DNA of 64,000 nucleotides, from NCBI RefSeq assembly GCF_022496765.1, contig NZ_VANV01000008.1, positions 62,001 to 126,000 of the forward strand, written 5' to 3'. Under the pieces are notes generated by a model that ran no database searches, was not told where the DNA came from, and saw only the letters and a list, made by a program, of their open reading frames with translations. Source of the DNA: Acidaminobacter sp. JC074. Lineage in GTDB: Bacteria > Bacillota > Clostridia > Peptostreptococcales > Acidaminobacteraceae. Within the stretch, counting starts at the first letter, position 1. Every line of letters begins with the position of its first letter. Shown one piece after another: positions 16,538 to 25,240 of the stretch. Made by a program: the position numbers and the translations under genes.

Positions 16538-18058
16538 ATGAGAAAATTATTACTGTTATTTTGTGTTGTATGCTTGTTTGCCTGTTCAGAAAATCCATAT
16601 ACTGAAAAAAATTTATTAGAAGACTATGGAGCAGAATATCCTATTTTATATATCCTAAAAGAGGTATTTGTACTTGATCAGACTCCGGTAGAAGTAGTAA
16701 TTTCGCAAATAGGACTGACTATTAAGTTTAAAGAAACAAATATGCAAGAGCTAGGAATTTTATCTGAAGAGATACTCAGTCAATCAGAAAACGTTGAACT
16801 TATCCAATTAAGTGAGTCTGAAATACACCTGAGTACTTTTAATCAATCATTAAAAGTGCTTAATGAAGACGATATCATGATTGTTTCCCTTTCTTCTACG
16901 ACAGAGGATGAAAAAGCTTCAGCTCTCTTAACAGATCAGGATAAAAAGTCTATAGAAGAAATCTTGAAGATATTGTTTACAATTCGCGAAAGCGATTATT
17001 TCTATACACTAGAGGATTACTTCAATGCAGTGGATAGATCAGTCTTAGTAGAGGAACATTTTTTAGTAAAACCACATAGCTATACAGGCACTCATACACC
17101 AGGGGGTTCCTTTTATTTTGATGATTATTTTTGTACAACAGATGTAAAAGATGTTGAATTAGATGTAAGAGAAACTTCAAATGAAGATCAGTTGGTATGT
17201 AATTATTCATTTATGATGACTTCTAATTTTATGGCATTTGAAGATGTACCTTTTGAAGGTAGAGTTACTGGCGAAATGACTCTCGTTAGAGTTGATGATA
17301 GCTACAAAGTAAGTCATTTAAATGCGAGGACAAGAGAGTATAACAAAGGCCTTCTTGACCATATAGAAAAGCATCATATCGATAAAAGTAAAGATGGGTA
17401 TTTAGAGTACTTAAAGTCGAAATTAGCTGAAAAAATCTATTTAGGTCAAGAGACTTATCAACTTTCAAATGCTGATGATGTAAATAACATCCTTGTGTTT
17501 GAGGATAAAACGATAAAGATAGGTTATAAAGATGGAGAGATTGTACATTCGTTTACTTATTCAGATCTGGATTATGATACTTTTGAAAATAGCATTGTTT
17601 TTTATATTATAGAAGAGATGGATTTATTAGATGAAAGTGAGTATAAAGTTACAGAGGTAGATTACACAAATAAGCTTTTTATCAAAAAAGGGGAAATCGT
17701 ATATTATCATAAATACGGCAGTGATGACATGGTTGAAAGTCACTGGCCTTACGCCTTTGAAGGTGACTACTTTTTGATTACGGATGATGAGGGGATTGTA
17801 CCTGTATTAACGATTATGGACAATAGATTTAACTTTTCATACGATCCTTTGAGCAGTTATTTTAACACAGGCTGCTACTCTATTAGGGGAGACAAACTTA
17901 TCTTGAGAACAGATGATGAGAAATATCATTATTCTTTTAAAGTAGATGGGTATGACTTAAGGTTCTTAATGGACGAATCATCTTCGGTAACACCAATATC
18001 TGAGATGGGTCCTCATATTGAGAATCAATCAATATTTTCACATTTAAAACGAGATTAA
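16538..18058 (+). CDS. Lipoprotein of unknown function
   Basis: 506 residues. The N-terminus is a lipoprotein signal with lipobox LFAC and lipidated Cys16, so the mature protein should be tethered outside the membrane. The rest is acidic and beta-rich with no recognised enzyme motif. A block near residue 388-411 (IKKGEIVYYHKYGSDDMVES and the following HWPYAFEG) is also found as a decayed fragment at 43732-43866, proving that a related gene once existed elsewhere in this region. Its operon partner is the zinc-ribbon membrane protein. Confidence 0.7.
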   Translation: MRKLLLLFCVVCLFACSENPYTEKNLLEDYGAEYPILYILKEVFVLDQTPVEVVISQIGLTIKFKETNMQELGILSEEILSQSENVELIQLSESEIHLSTFNQSLKVLNEDDIMIVSLSSTTEDEKASALLTDQDKKSIEEILKILFTIRESDYFYTLEDYFNAVDRSVLVEEHFLVKPHSYTGTHTPGGSFYFDDYFCTTDVKDVELDVRETSNEDQLVCNYSFMMTSNFMAFEDVPFEGRVTGEMTLVRVDDSYKVSHLNARTREYNKGLLDHIEKHHIDKSKDGYLEYLKSKLAEKIYLGQETYQLSNADDVNNILVFEDKTIKIGYKDGEIVHSFTYSDLDYDTFENSIVFYIIEEMDLLDESEYKVTEVDYTNKLFIKKGEIVYYHKYGSDDMVESHWPYAFEGDYFLITDDEGIVPVLTIMDNRFNFSYDPLSSYFNTGCYSIRGDKLILRTDDEKYHYSFKVDGYDLRFLMDESSSVTPISEMGPHIENQSIFSHLKRD

Positions 18059-18187
18059 ATGGAGAAAGGCAAAAGGTTTATCTCTATAGATTATAATACT
18101 TTCATCTCTTGTTTTTATAGAAGAACTAAGTTTGTAACGATTCATCATTAAATAGAGATATAATGAGTTCAAATACATACTGATTGA

Positions 18188-18322
18188 TTATATCGTATAA
18201 ATGAAGCTTTAAATCAAGTGAACGTATGGATTGAAGACATACATGTGTCAAATGTACTTCTATCTCTATGTTGTGAAGAATATGATTGGACTTTAGAAGA
18301 AAATCTTATTTATCTAGGATAA
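18188..18322 (+). pseudogene. Possible decayed gene end
   Basis: A 44-codon open stretch between TGA and TAA reads like protein (INEALNQVNVWIEDIHVSNV, later EEYDWTLEENLIYLG) but has no ATG, GTG or TTG with a ribosome binding site at its head. It stops 11 nt before the next gene's start. I take it as the 3' remnant of a lost gene; the family is unknown. Confidence 0.3.
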
Positions 18323-18333
18323 AGTGAGGAAAA

Positions 18334-18720
18334 ATGAAACGATTAATATTATTTATATTTTTGACTGTTATCATCTTAACTGGCTACTCATTCTTAGTAT
18401 CTGAGTTCTCGGGTCTAGATATAAAAATCACCAATGAGACGGATCTTGAGTTGAAAAACTTGAAAGTGAAAACATTAGAAGGGAACGATTATCCTATCAG
18501 CAGTATTTTACCAGGTGAATCTTATTCCATAGAAGGATATTATTATGAGTCTCAAATAGATGATGCACTTTTGTTAGTATATGAGGATTATAATCAAAAC
18601 GAACATAAGGAGATTCTCCTTGGATATTTAGGTGGAGTCTTTTCAGCTGAGTTTGATGTGCGAATAAGAAGCGTTGATAAAGATGGTATACTTGAAATTG
18701 ATGTAGATATAGAGTTTTAA
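18334..18720 (+). CDS. Membrane-anchored or secreted hypothetical protein
   Basis: 128 residues: an N-terminal hydrophobic segment (4-22) that could be a signal peptide or anchor, then a beta-rich domain of about 100 residues with acidic ends. Not recognised. AGTGAGG precedes the ATG. The next gene starts 25 nt later and is also a membrane protein, so they may form an operon. Confidence 0.6.
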   Translation: MKRLILFIFLTVIILTGYSFLVSEFSGLDIKITNETDLELKNLKVKTLEGNDYPISSILPGESYSIEGYYYESQIDDALLLVYEDYNQNEHKEILLGYLGGVFSAEFDVRIRSVDKDGILEIDVDIEF

Positions 18721-18745
18721 GAACAGTATATAATTTGGAGGTATG

Positions 18746-19219
18746 ATGAAAGCAAGACCAAATAAAGCCCTTTTACTTATAGGAGTTTTGATACTTTTAA
18801 TGACCTTTAGACCTATGATGTATAGATCTTTTGGATGGTTTGATACAGCCTATACCAAGCTTATCTATGAAGCTGAAACATCTTATACGCAGAAAGAACT
18901 GAAATTACATCTTTCTGTAATAAGTGACTTTAATGAAGATGAAATAGAGGTTACGATAAATGAGGGGACAGTCGAGTTTAAAATGCCTTATCTAGAGCCG
19001 TCTTTGTCACCTATGGTTCAGTCAAGACTTCTTGACCTACTTAAAGAACCTGTAAAAAGCAGTCATGTTATTAGGTCTCTTCCGATATATTATAAAGAAA
19101 GATCAAAACATACAACAATAGCACTTGATGGGTATTTTGTTTTATTTCTTGTGGGTGTATTAATGGTAATTAGCTATATTGTGTTAAGTCAAAAAGACAG
19201 GTATATGGAAGTTGAATAG
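18746..19219 (+). CDS. Hypothetical protein with two membrane segments
   Basis: 157 residues. Hydrophobic helices at about 8-20 and 129-147 flank an extracytoplasmic domain of about 100 residues; both ends should face the cytoplasm. No known motif. Two ATG codons stand in tandem; the second (18746) gives a better distance from TTGGAGGT than the first at 18743. Confidence 0.6.
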   Translation: MKARPNKALLLIGVLILLMTFRPMMYRSFGWFDTAYTKLIYEAETSYTQKELKLHLSVISDFNEDEIEVTINEGTVEFKMPYLEPSLSPMVQSRLLDLLKEPVKSSHVIRSLPIYYKERSKHTTIALDGYFVLFLVGVLMVISYIVLSQKDRYMEVE

Positions 19220-19298
19220 ATGATGGATATTCTCGGCAACGTGATATCATGTCATAAACCAATTAGATTATTCTTTATATTTTCTTATATTTGTGAAA

Positions 19299-19307
19299 TG
19301 TTATAAT
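19299..19307 (+). promoter_or_regulatory. Extended -10 promoter
   Basis: TGTTATAAT fits TG-N-TATAAT and lies 25 nt before the acetyltransferase ATG. A 16-nt sequence just upstream (19281-19296, TTTCTTATATTTGTGA) recurs exactly upstream of the ABC exporter genes at 37341-37356. Confidence 0.5.
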
Positions 19308-19332
19308 TGTGATAGCATGCTAGGGAGGAATT

Positions 19333-19791
19333 ATGGACTATAAGCTTATACAGGTAGGACAAGACAATTATCATCACTTTGATGACATGGTTTATTGGAG
19401 AATCAACGGGAGAGAAAGATCTCATCAAGATAAATTAGAAAGCATAAAGAATTTAATCATTCCTAAAGCGCTTTTTAATGAAAACTTTTATGTCTATGCC
19501 ATAGAGATAGACAATCGTTTTGCTGGATGGATTTCTTTGATTTATTTGCCTAAGGTAGGCAGGAAGGACTTTAATGGCTTTGTTTATGTGGATGAGCTGT
19601 GGGTTCAAGAATCCTTTCGAAGGATGGGATTTGCAAAACTTCTAATGAAACAAGCAGAAGAACTATCAAGTAGGCTTGATACAGTGGGGATTCGATTAGG
19701 GGTAAATGTAAATAACCCAGGTGCTAAGGTCTTATATGAAGCATGTGGTTATGAGACTACTGGTCAAGCTTATACAATGGAAAAGAGATAG
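19333..19791 (+). CDS. GNAT-family N-acetyltransferase
   Basis: 152 residues with a full GNAT core: VYVDELWVQESFRRMGFAKL, in which RRMGFA is the acetyl-CoA loop, and NNPGAKVLYEACGYETTG, the usual motif B with the Tyr that leads into the end of the fold. It acetylates an unknown small molecule or peptide. GGGAGG precedes the ATG, and it heads a run of seven same-strand genes for small-molecule enzymes. Each gene is closely spaced, suggesting co-transcription. Confidence 0.8.
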   Translation: MDYKLIQVGQDNYHHFDDMVYWRINGRERSHQDKLESIKNLIIPKALFNENFYVYAIEIDNRFAGWISLIYLPKVGRKDFNGFVYVDELWVQESFRRMGFAKLLMKQAEELSSRLDTVGIRLGVNVNNPGAKVLYEACGYETTGQAYTMEKR

Positions 19792-19826
19792 TACATAGAA
19801 TAGAAGAATCATAATGGAGAAGTTAA

Positions 19827-20375
19827 ATGCGAATACATATAGTAGGGGCTTCAGGTGCAGGTTCTACAACACTGGCTAATGCTCTTTCAAATCAGTTAAA
19901 TATTAAAGCGCTTGATTCAGATGATTACTTATGGCTTAAAACAGAGCCGCCTTTTCAGACTAAACGTGACTTGTCTAAAAGAGTAAGCATGTTAGAAAAT
20001 GATTTTAAAGTGTACCAGTCATATATCTTATCAGGTTCCATATATGATTGGGGAGACGAACTCCTAGAATGCTTTGATTTGATAGTTTTTCTGTGGCTAC
20101 CACCTGAAATCAGGATCAAAAGACTCATCAACAGAGATTATGAGAGATATGGTGATCTGATAGAAGTGGGTAATGCACATTATGACATGCACAAGGCTTT
20201 TATAGACTGGGCTTCTATGTATGACCAAGGTGATACAAATATAAGAAGCAGAAAGTCACATGAACTGTGGCTGAAAAAAGCAACTTGTAAGGTCTTAAGA
20301 ATAGAAGGGGACTTTGAAGTGGATAAAAAGATTGAGATGATACTAGACTTTATAGAAGGTGATTCATGCAAATAA
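19827..20375 (+). CDS. P-loop NTPase, adenylate/shikimate kinase-like
   Basis: 182 residues with a Walker A motif GASGAGSTT at 7-15 and the lid-type segment PPEIRIKRLINRDYERYG. The size and layout match small P-loop kinases annotated as AAA-family or topology-modulation-like proteins in Firmicutes. It likely phosphorylates a small molecule; the substrate is unknown. The gene's last codons overlap the start of the Nudix gene, a pairing that suggests nucleotide chemistry. Confidence 0.7.
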   Translation: MRIHIVGASGAGSTTLANALSNQLNIKALDSDDYLWLKTEPPFQTKRDLSKRVSMLENDFKVYQSYILSGSIYDWGDELLECFDLIVFLWLPPEIRIKRLINRDYERYGDLIEVGNAHYDMHKAFIDWASMYDQGDTNIRSRKSHELWLKKATCKVLRIEGDFEVDKKIEMILDFIEGDSCK

Positions 20376-20806
20376 GAAATGCTGTTAAAGCAGTAATAAT
20401 TGAAGAGGATAAAGTACTTTTGATCAAACATCAAGGAAACTATTATACTTTTCCTGGTGGTGGACAGGACCACAATGAATCAATTCATGAAGCTTTAAAG
20501 AGAGAATGTTTAGAAGAAATCGGTGCTCAGGTAGAAGTCAATGAGCTTATTTACATCACAGAGTATATGGCTGATAGACATGAAGGTTCAATTCACCAAG
20601 CAGGTTTTCATCAAGTGGACCTTTTCTTTCGTTGTAAAAGAGTCAGTGGTTTTAATAATCCAGTAGAAATAGATGACACACAAGTAGGCTTTGAATGGGT
20701 TGATTTAGACCAGCTAGAGGCTATAGCTTTATATCCCTTAGCCATTAGGGATAGACTTATGGAAGTGGATGATGATAAAAGATTTTATTTAGGTGTTGTT
20801 AGATAA
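20366..20806 (+). CDS. Nudix hydrolase
   Basis: 146 residues. The Nudix box is complete: GGGQDHNESIHEALKRECLE followed by EIG, giving the metal-binding R-E-x-x-E-E helix. Nudix enzymes cleave nucleoside diphosphates linked to another moiety. Substrate cannot be read from sequence. The start lies inside the preceding kinase-like gene, so the two are translationally coupled. Confidence 0.88.
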   Translation: MQIRNAVKAVIIEEDKVLLIKHQGNYYTFPGGGQDHNESIHEALKRECLEEIGAQVEVNELIYITEYMADRHEGSIHQAGFHQVDLFFRCKRVSGFNNPVEIDDTQVGFEWVDLDQLEAIALYPLAIRDRLMEVDDDKRFYLGVVR

Positions 20807-20817
20807 AAGGAGTTAAG

Positions 20818-21624
20818 ATGGACTTTAATCAAATGAATAAAAGACATTGGGACAAGGCGTCTTTGGTACATTTAAATGCACCTAGGGGCTATTATGATAT
20901 AGAAGGCTTTAATAGGGGTGGTTTATCTTTAAAACCCGTGCATATTAAAGAGCTTGGTGATCTTAAGGGAAAGAAAATACTTCATCTCTTATGTCATATT
21001 GGCTTAGATAGCCTGTCGTTAGCAAGACTGGGTGCTAGCGTGGTTGGCGTTGATATCTCTGAAAATGCAGTTGATATAGCCAAGGAACTTTCAGAGAAAA
21101 ATAAATTAGATGCAAGATTTATTTGCACTGATGTATATGGTCTTAAAGATGTCCTTGAAGAAGATTTTGACATTGTATTTGCCAGTCATGGGGTTACTTG
21201 TTGGTTAAAAGATTTAGATGAGTTTATGTCTATGGCTTATAGTTACTTAAAGCCTGGTGGTTTCTTTTATTTAATGGACGGTCACCCTGTCAGTATGATT
21301 ATGTCAAATGAACCAGACGGTGAAGATATAAGAGTTGCTGGTACTTATTTTAAAGAGAATACTGAACCGAGTTTTTATGAAGGCTCAGAAGACTATGCAG
21401 ATAAGGAAGTTATTATAGATGCACCAACTTATGAATGGCATTATACAGTAAGTGATATCTTAAACTCAGTAGGACAAAGCGGCTTAAGATTGACTTCATT
21501 TAATGAACATCCATTTTGCGATGATACTTATTATGTGGGTATGAAAAAAGATTCAGATGGTTGGTACAGACTAAATAATGAAAGCAAGTTGCCGCTGATG
21601 TATTCATTAAAGGCTATTAAATAA
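20818..21624 (+). CDS. Class I SAM-dependent methyltransferase
   Basis: 268 residues. Motif I is present in a variant form, ILHLLCHIGLDSLSLARLG, where HIG replaces the usual GxG; motif II follows as VVGVDISENAVDIAKEL and the acidic RFICTDVYGL after that. It probably methylates a small molecule. AAAGGAG precedes the ATG 11 nt after the Nudix gene. It differs from the neighbouring methyltransferase, so they are not a recent duplication. Confidence 0.8.
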   Translation: MDFNQMNKRHWDKASLVHLNAPRGYYDIEGFNRGGLSLKPVHIKELGDLKGKKILHLLCHIGLDSLSLARLGASVVGVDISENAVDIAKELSEKNKLDARFICTDVYGLKDVLEEDFDIVFASHGVTCWLKDLDEFMSMAYSYLKPGGFFYLMDGHPVSMIMSNEPDGEDIRVAGTYFKENTEPSFYEGSEDYADKEVIIDAPTYEWHYTVSDILNSVGQSGLRLTSFNEHPFCDDTYYVGMKKDSDGWYRLNNESKLPLMYSLKAIK

Positions 21625-21634
21625 TAGAGGTGTT

Positions 21635-22393
21635 ATGACAACAATATATGATAGAGCAGAGATATACGATTTGGCCCATACAGACAAAAAAGAACAAGTC
21701 CTAAGAGACTTTTATTCTGGCTTATTTAAAGATAAGCACATTAAAGATATTTTAGATGTATCCATAGGTAGTGGCAATTTAAGTCTTTCTTTACTTGATA
21801 TCGGTTACAATCTATCTGGTTCTGATTTAAGTGAAATCATGCTAGACAGGTGTAAACAAAAGGCTAAAAAGAGACAAGTAGACTTAGATCTTAGACAAGC
21901 TGATTTTAGAAAGGTAAGCTCTGTCTTTGATAAACAGTTTGATCTAGTTATGAGTACGGGTAATTCCATTCCTTATGTCAAAGGAGATGATGTTTATACA
22001 ACCTTGTGTCAGATGGACAAGCTTGTTAAGGCTTTTGGTTATATTTACATAGACTTAAGAAACTGGGACAAAATTGTGAAGGAAAAACAGAGATTTTATC
22101 TCTATAATCCATTCTTTCATAATGAGACAAGAGTGAATGTCATACAGGTGTGGGATCATCATGAAGACAAATCTATAACCTTCAATATTCTATACACCTT
22201 TGAAAAGGACAATAAGATTTATCAAAAGGAAATATTTGAAGAGCATTATCATCCGCTTTTTAGAAATGATCTGATAAAAATGATTAAAAACCTTAATTAT
22301 GAAATTATTGACATGGCTATGTTTCCTAAGCTAAGAGACATGCCTGTAGATCAAGTGGATTGGTATTTTATTTTAGCCAAGAAAAACATGTGA
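21635..22393 (+). CDS. Class I SAM-dependent methyltransferase
   Basis: 252 residues with motif I ILDVSIGSGNLSLSL, the acidic LSGSDLSEIMLDRCK, and QADFRKVSS. The region FDLVMSTGNSIPYV, then RNWDKIVKEKQRFYLYNPF, resembles glycine/sarcosine-type N-methyltransferases, but the substrate is open. It starts 10 nt after the previous methyltransferase gene. Confidence 0.8.
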   Translation: MTTIYDRAEIYDLAHTDKKEQVLRDFYSGLFKDKHIKDILDVSIGSGNLSLSLLDIGYNLSGSDLSEIMLDRCKQKAKKRQVDLDLRQADFRKVSSVFDKQFDLVMSTGNSIPYVKGDDVYTTLCQMDKLVKAFGYIYIDLRNWDKIVKEKQRFYLYNPFFHNETRVNVIQVWDHHEDKSITFNILYTFEKDNKIYQKEIFEEHYHPLFRNDLIKMIKNLNYEIIDMAMFPKLRDMPVDQVDWYFILAKKNM

Positions 22394-22414
22394 TTCTGAT
22401 ATTTGGAGTAAACA

Positions 22415-22714
22415 ATGGAGTTATTATACATGATAATAATGGGCATGTTTGTAATTGTAGCGAGTATATACATGACCTATTTGGGGATAGCATCTTCTTT
22501 TCCAGAAATACTTAAAAGTAAATCTAAATCATTTAACAGAAAAAAACATCTACTAGCTTATATATTATTCGCTGGAAATACATTAGCTTTTTACTCAGTA
22601 TTTACTCAAGATGTAAACTTGGCTGTGATAGCTTTTCTACAGGTTGTATTTAGTTCTATTTTGGTATGGAGATACCTTGTTTTAAAGAGAAATGATGACA
22701 AGGCTGATTATTAG
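22415..22714 (+). CDS. Small membrane protein
   Basis: 99 residues with three hydrophobic segments (about 3-27, 46-62 and 68-90) and a basic loop rich in Lys and Ser between the first two. Not recognised. It sits between the methyltransferase and peptidase genes in the same orientation. Ribosome binding site is TTTGGAG. Confidence 0.6.
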   Translation: MELLYMIIMGMFVIVASIYMTYLGIASSFPEILKSKSKSFNRKKHLLAYILFAGNTLAFYSVFTQDVNLAVIAFLQVVFSSILVWRYLVLKRNDDKADY

Positions 22715-22741
22715 GGGTATGATGTAAATAGGGGGAAATAC

Positions 22742-23629
22742 ATGAATATTAGAGAAGGCTACATGCCGTTTAAAAACCACAAGACCTATTATAGAATTGT
22801 AGGTGAAAGTAAAGAGGGAAAGAAACCATTGGTTTTACTTCATGGTGGACCAGGATCTACCCATAACTATTTTGAGACACTTGATAGGCTGTCTGAAATG
22901 GATAATAGAATGATTGTTATGTACGACCAGATAGGTTGTGGTAATTCTTACATAGAAGGACATGAAGAATATTTTAATGCTGAAACTTGGATAGAGGAAT
23001 TAATCGCACTAAGACAACATTTAGGCCTTGATGATATCCACTTACTCGGCCAATCATGGGGTGGTATGCAGGCTATATGGTATGCCATAGAATACAAGCC
23101 AAAAGGTATTTCATCGTATATCTTATCTTCTACTTTATCATCAGCAAAGTTATGGGAAGAAGAGCAACACAGAAGAATAAAGTATATGTCAGAAGAACAT
23201 CAGACGGCATTAAAAGAAGCGCTGGAGTCAGGGAATTATGAGAATCCTGCTTATCTAGAAGCTTTAGATGTCTTTATGGACAATCACTGTGGCCCTACAA
23301 TTACAGAGGATTCTCCAGAATGCTTAACAAGAAAGAAGGTATCTGGTAAGCTAGCCTATGTAACTGGTTGGGGACCGAATGAGTTCACACCAACTGGCAC
23401 GCTCAGTGGTTATGAGTTTACAGATAGACTTCATGAAATTAAAGAACCTTGTCTTATTACAAATGGCCAAAGAGACTTATCTTCACCACTTATAGCAAAA
23501 GTTATGTATGACAATATAAAAAATGCTGAGTGGGAGTTGTTTCAGTTCTCTAGACATATGCCTTTTGTAGAAGAGAATGATAAATACATTAAAGTATTAA
23601 TTAAATGGCTCAATAAAAATGATAAGTAA
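22742..23629 (+). CDS. pip: Proline iminopeptidase (S33 family)
   Basis: 295 residues with family hallmarks: LLHGGPGSTHNYF, YDQIGCGNS, the nucleophile elbow GQSWGGM (Ser about 105), GWGPNEFTPTGTLSGYE, ITNGQRDL with the catalytic Asp, and FSRHMPFVEE with the catalytic His. It is expected to remove N-terminal proline from small peptides in the cytoplasm. This copy is closer to the named Firmicutes enzyme than the one at 2441-3334. GGGGG precedes the ATG, and the gene ends before a strong bidirectional terminator. Confidence 0.88.
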   Translation: MNIREGYMPFKNHKTYYRIVGESKEGKKPLVLLHGGPGSTHNYFETLDRLSEMDNRMIVMYDQIGCGNSYIEGHEEYFNAETWIEELIALRQHLGLDDIHLLGQSWGGMQAIWYAIEYKPKGISSYILSSTLSSAKLWEEEQHRRIKYMSEEHQTALKEALESGNYENPAYLEALDVFMDNHCGPTITEDSPECLTRKKVSGKLAYVTGWGPNEFTPTGTLSGYEFTDRLHEIKEPCLITNGQRDLSSPLIAKVMYDNIKNAEWELFQFSRHMPFVEENDKYIKVLIKWLNKNDK

Positions 23630-23633
23630 CATG

Positions 23634-23661
23634 AAAAAAGCTTGGTTTGCCAAGCTTTTTT
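23634..23661. terminator. Bidirectional intrinsic terminator
   Basis: A 12-bp stem (A6GCTTGG with CCAAGCT6, loop TTTG) ends the peptidase gene and overlaps the last codon of the convergent gene. Confidence 0.85.
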
Positions 23662-24169
23662 ATATAGAGGATGGATCATCGTTGACATAAAGTTCTGTAA
23701 TAACCATATAGTACTTAAAGGATAGTTGAATGACGTATTTGACACAAAAGTTTATCCAGTCATTATTTGATATTTCTTTGTTGCCGTATATAGTTCCATC
23801 AGTAAAGCCATAGGATTTTAAATGACCAAGTGCTTGTTTGACGGTCTTAGCCTTAACAAAGGTGCATATATAAGTGGCATCCTTAAATAGATAAGCGCAG
23901 GCTAAAAACCGATTATAGTCAGGAAACTCTTTTGCATATAACTCTTTAACATGAAAGACTTCATCCAGAAGTTGCTTTTTCAAGTCTTCACTTGGTTGAA
24001 AGTTTTGCTTGAACACCTCATCTGAAAGTTCTGCTAAATGATCAAGAAACTTGAATTTCAAGTTTTTTAGTAAATAATCATTTGAAGGTATTCTACTCTT
24101 ACTTATTTCGTTTCCTATATGGCTGGTTATAAATTCAAATCCAACGAAATCTAAGATGCTATCACGCAT
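23660..24169 (-). CDS. Hypothetical protein
   Basis: 169 residues, soluble, mixed alpha/beta, with no signal peptide or recognised motif. The N-terminal part is helical and charged; the C-terminal half alternates strands. AAGGAG precedes the ATG at a normal distance. It is transcribed alone, convergent with the peptidase gene and separated from the epimerase gene by about 150 bp. Confidence 0.55.
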   Translation of the reverse strand: MRDSILDFVGFEFITSHIGNEISKSRIPSNDYLLKNLKFKFLDHLAELSDEVFKQNFQPSEDLKKQLLDEVFHVKELYAKEFPDYNRFLACAYLFKDATYICTFVKAKTVKQALGHLKSYGFTDGTIYGNKEISNNDWINFCVKYVIQLSFKYYMVITELYVNDDPSSI

Positions 24170-24290
24170 ATTTGTCTCCTTTGTGCGAACTACTAAGAGA
24201 GGATAACTAGTAATGAAAATGTAGTCACTATTTATTATTTACCCTTGACGATTAAACTAAATCTTTAAATAAGTTGAAAGGACTTTATTC

Positions 24291-24318
24291 AAAGAAAAAA
24301 GAAGCTTGAAAGCTTCTT
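24291..24318 (-). terminator. Intrinsic terminator of the decarboxylase-epimerase operon
   Basis: An 8-bp stem (24299-24306 with 24311-24318) has a T-rich tract (TTTTTTCTTT) after it on the minus strand. Confidence 0.75.
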
Positions 24319-25231
24319 AGTCTAAGTCAAAACGACGCTTTGTTACATAGGATAAATCAACGGTTTGATACCATTTATAGCCCTTATTTAGTCCATCTTC
24401 TAGACTGGTGTTTGGTACGAATAGACCATCTATTTTAAGTGAGCTTGTATCGAAGAATAAATCAATGTTTGCAAAAGGAAACTTTTGTCCATTAGAGAAG
24501 GCCTCATCATCAGTGATTCTTTTAATGACCGCATTGTTTCCAACAGCTCTTTCACCTGCTTTGATCCATCTGGTCCAGTTAATCTTATCTTCATGAGCAA
24601 GGTTATAGGCTTTATTTATTGAAGCCTTATTATCTAAACAGCTGTAAAAAACTTGTGCTAGGTCGTGAACGTAAATAAATTGTACATGACACTTATCTTC
24701 TAAACTGATGATTTCACCTTTTTTAATAGATTCAAACAAGTAGGCATCTCTATAAATATCATTGAATTCACCATAAATGTAAGTTGGTCTGAAAATAGTA
24801 ACAGGAACCTGGTGCTTAAGTAAATATTCTTCCGCTAAATATTTATTATAGCCATAATCGTTTGGATATACAGGATCTTTGCCTCTTGGATGATCTTCAT
24901 AAATTGTCTTGCCTTGTTCAAGGTTGATGTAAACAGAACCTGTTGAGCACATAACAAATCTTTTTAAGTTGGATGTATCTATGGCATCTAAAAGCATCTG
25001 AACATCTTTTTCAAAATAAGGCGTTACATCTATGACATAATCATAAGCACCAGTGAGCTTTTTTAGATCGTGAGGATTTCTTCTGTCCCCTATAATATGT
25101 TCATGGATACCTTTATAGTCAAGAGGATGACTACCTCTTGTAAATATGTCTACTGTATAGCCTTTGTCAATACCTGTCATAGCAACAACTTTACTGACAA
25201 AACTGGTTCCACCCATAATAAGTACTTTCAT
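24317..25231 (-). CDS. NAD-dependent epimerase/dehydratase (extended SDR)
   Basis: 304 residues. The nucleotide-binding loop is MGGTSFVS near the N-terminus (GxxGxxG in a variant form), and the active-site Tyr-x-x-x-Lys is in YGYNKYLAEEYLL. The segment FRPTYIYGEFN and QFIYVHDLAQ match the sugar-nucleotide epimerase family. It starts 9 nt after the decarboxylase stop codon with GGAGG in place, so the two are one operon under the divergent MocR-type regulator. Substrate unknown. Confidence 0.8.
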   Translation of the reverse strand: MKVLIMGGTSFVSKVVAMTGIDKGYTVDIFTRGSHPLDYKGIHEHIIGDRRNPHDLKKLTGAYDYVIDVTPYFEKDVQMLLDAIDTSNLKRFVMCSTGSVYINLEQGKTIYEDHPRGKDPVYPNDYGYNKYLAEEYLLKHQVPVTIFRPTYIYGEFNDIYRDAYLFESIKKGEIISLEDKCHVQFIYVHDLAQVFYSCLDNKASINKAYNLAHEDKINWTRWIKAGERAVGNNAVIKRITDDEAFSNGQKFPFANIDLFFDTSSLKIDGLFVPNTSLEDGLNKGYKWYQTVDLSYVTKRRFDLD

Positions 25232-25240
25232 GATTGCCTC

